NCBI RefSeq assembly: GCF_001705515.1
Contig: NZ_MDJS01000001.1
Span: 248,001-312,000, forward strand
Direction of reading: 5' to 3'
Source: Mucilaginibacter sp. PPCGB 2223
GTDB lineage: Bacteria; Bacteroidota; Bacteroidia; Sphingobacteriales; Sphingobacteriaceae
DNA length: 64,000 bases
Shown here: in pieces, positions 63,151 through 64,000 of the stretch
How the letters are laid out: each line of letters starts with the position of its first letter
Numbering within the stretch: the stretch's first letter is position 1
Made by a program: the position numbers and the translations under genes
The notes under the pieces: generated by a model
Database searches by the model: none
Seen by the model: the letters and a program-made list of their open reading frames with translations, nothing else
What the model was told of the DNA's origin: nothing

Positions 63151-64000
63151 ATGAAAGCAAAGCTCCTTACAGCCGTTCTATTTCTAAATGCTGCATTAGC
63201 CATGGCCCAGAATAAAGCCAATCAACGGATTATTGAGATACATGGCAATCAGGTGAAGGGGGAACTATCCCAAAATTTCAATCTTTGCGTTGGGGCCGGC
63301 CGGGCCAACGAAGGGTTAAGGGCCGACTGGCAAAGGCAGTTGACGATAGCGCATCAACAGTGCGGGTTCAGGTATATCCGGTTTCATGGCTTACTGTCTG
63401 ACGATATGGGCGTTTACTCCGAAGATAAAAACGGCAAGCCGGTGTACAACTGGCAATATATTGATGAACTGTTTGATTTTTTGCAGTCGATTGGTATGAA
63501 GCCGTTTGTTGAAATAGGTTTTATGCCCGGATGGCTGGCCAGCGGGAACAAAACTATTTTTTGGTGGAGAGGGAACGTAACCCCGCCAAAGGATTACCAA
63601 AAATGGGACGGTCTGATCAAAGCGCTGGTCAGCCACTGGACAGAGCGCTATGGTATTGTTGAGGTAGCCAGCTGGTATTTCGAGATCTGGAACGAACCTA
63701 ATTTAAAAGATGGTTTCTTCACCGGTACGCAGCAGGATTATTTTAAACTCTATAAAGAAACAGCCCAGGCTATTAAAAGCGTTTCCCCGCGCTACCGTGT
63801 TGGCGGACCAGCCACCGCGGGAAACGCCTGGGTGCCCGAAACTATTGATTTCTGCGTACAGCAAAAAGTCCCCATCGATTTTATCAGCACGCATGATTAT
63901 GGCGTAAAACAGGGTTTTTTGGACGAAACCGGCAATGCAGGAACTGTATTAAGCAGCAACAGGAACCAGGTTGCAGACGATATGCGCAGTACAAAAGAGA
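63151..64000 (+). CDS. GH39 family glycosidase (beta-xylosidase type), 3' end outside window
   Basis: The open frame continues to the window end; about 283 residues are seen. A signal peptide ends at ALAMAQ, using the Met at 63151; two further in-frame Met codons stand at 63127 and 63130. The barrel shows RYIRFHGLLSDDMGVY, a Trp-rich loop (FWWRGN), YFEIWNEPNL with acid/base Glu182, and FISTHDYG. This is the GH39 pattern of beta-xylosidases and related exo-enzymes. The nucleophile is beyond the edge. In this locus it may act on side-chain sugars of xyloglucan or of linked xylan; the substrate is not certain. Confidence 0.9.
   Translation, partial: MKAKLLTAVLFLNAALAMAQNKANQRIIEIHGNQVKGELSQNFNLCVGAGRANEGLRADWQRQLTIAHQQCGFRYIRFHGLLSDDMGVYSEDKNGKPVYNWQYIDELFDFLQSIGMKPFVEIGFMPGWLASGNKTIFWWRGNVTPPKDYQKWDGLIKALVSHWTERYGIVEVASWYFEIWNEPNLKDGFFTGTQQDYFKLYKETAQAIKSVSPRYRVGGPATAGNAWVPETIDFCVQQKVPIDFISTHDYGVKQGFLDETGNAGTVLSSNRNQVADDMRSTKE

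Overview
The window comes from a Bacteroidota chromosome, most likely a Sphingobacteriaceae soil or plant-litter bacterium of the Mucilaginibacter/Pedobacter type. The evidence is SusC/SusD pairs, a hybrid two-component (HTCS) regulator, a type IX secretion substrate paired with PorP/SprF, and small families typical of the phylum (DUF4199, DUF4290, DUF4905, TIGR02757). I see no rRNA, tRNA, CRISPR array, insertion sequence or phage genes.

Layout. (1) 1-22619 is mostly core genome: the end of a dihydroorotase-like gene, a hypothetical acidic protein, DUF4199, murA, DUF4290, an M1 aminopeptidase, a CoA-transferase subunit B, an operon DUF4905-LysM-udk, a FadL-like outer membrane protein, a Tyr/Gly-rich lipoprotein, proS, a cystathionine gamma-synthase-type enzyme, TIGR02757, two small proteins, a PorP/SprF plus 1179-residue T9SS substrate pair, and mnmE. 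Several intergenic gaps here hold unrelated palindromic elements abutting stop codons.

(2) 22987-32662 is the least ordinary part. A TPR sensor histidine kinase and a LytTR response regulator converge with an 18-bp overlap. Upstream of the regulator is an 8-bp direct repeat with a 21-bp period, the geometry of a LytTR operator. Facing away is a four-gene operon with junctions of +2, -4 and -7 nt: a 1034-residue beta-rich protein without a signal peptide, a radical SAM/SPASM enzyme, a 270-residue protein I do not recognise, and an HExxH-domain protein fused to a P-loop domain. The set looks like a two-component-controlled protein or peptide modification system and is my main candidate for an undescribed system. 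Its function is inferred, not shown.

(3) 32934-38027 is a small glycan cluster: an AraC regulator, a broken L-rhamnose/L-fucose mutarotase gene, a GH97 and a GH29 alpha-L-fucosidase.

(4) 38290-64000 is a polysaccharide utilization locus that reads as a xyloglucan locus: HTCS, SusC, SusD, an IPT/TIG surface glycan-binding lipoprotein, a BACON-GH5 endoglucanase lipoprotein, GH97, GH2, GH3, GH74 xyloglucanase, GH31 alpha-xylosidase and a GH39 enzyme cut by the window end. Surface GH5 and probably GH74 would cut the backbone, SusCD would import oligosaccharides, and GH31, GH3, GH2, GH97 and GH29 would strip side chains and backbone in the periplasm. Hairpins after the binding-protein gene and after the GH5 gene could set different expression levels within the locus.

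Functional assignments rest on motifs and family recognition by eye; no database search was run.
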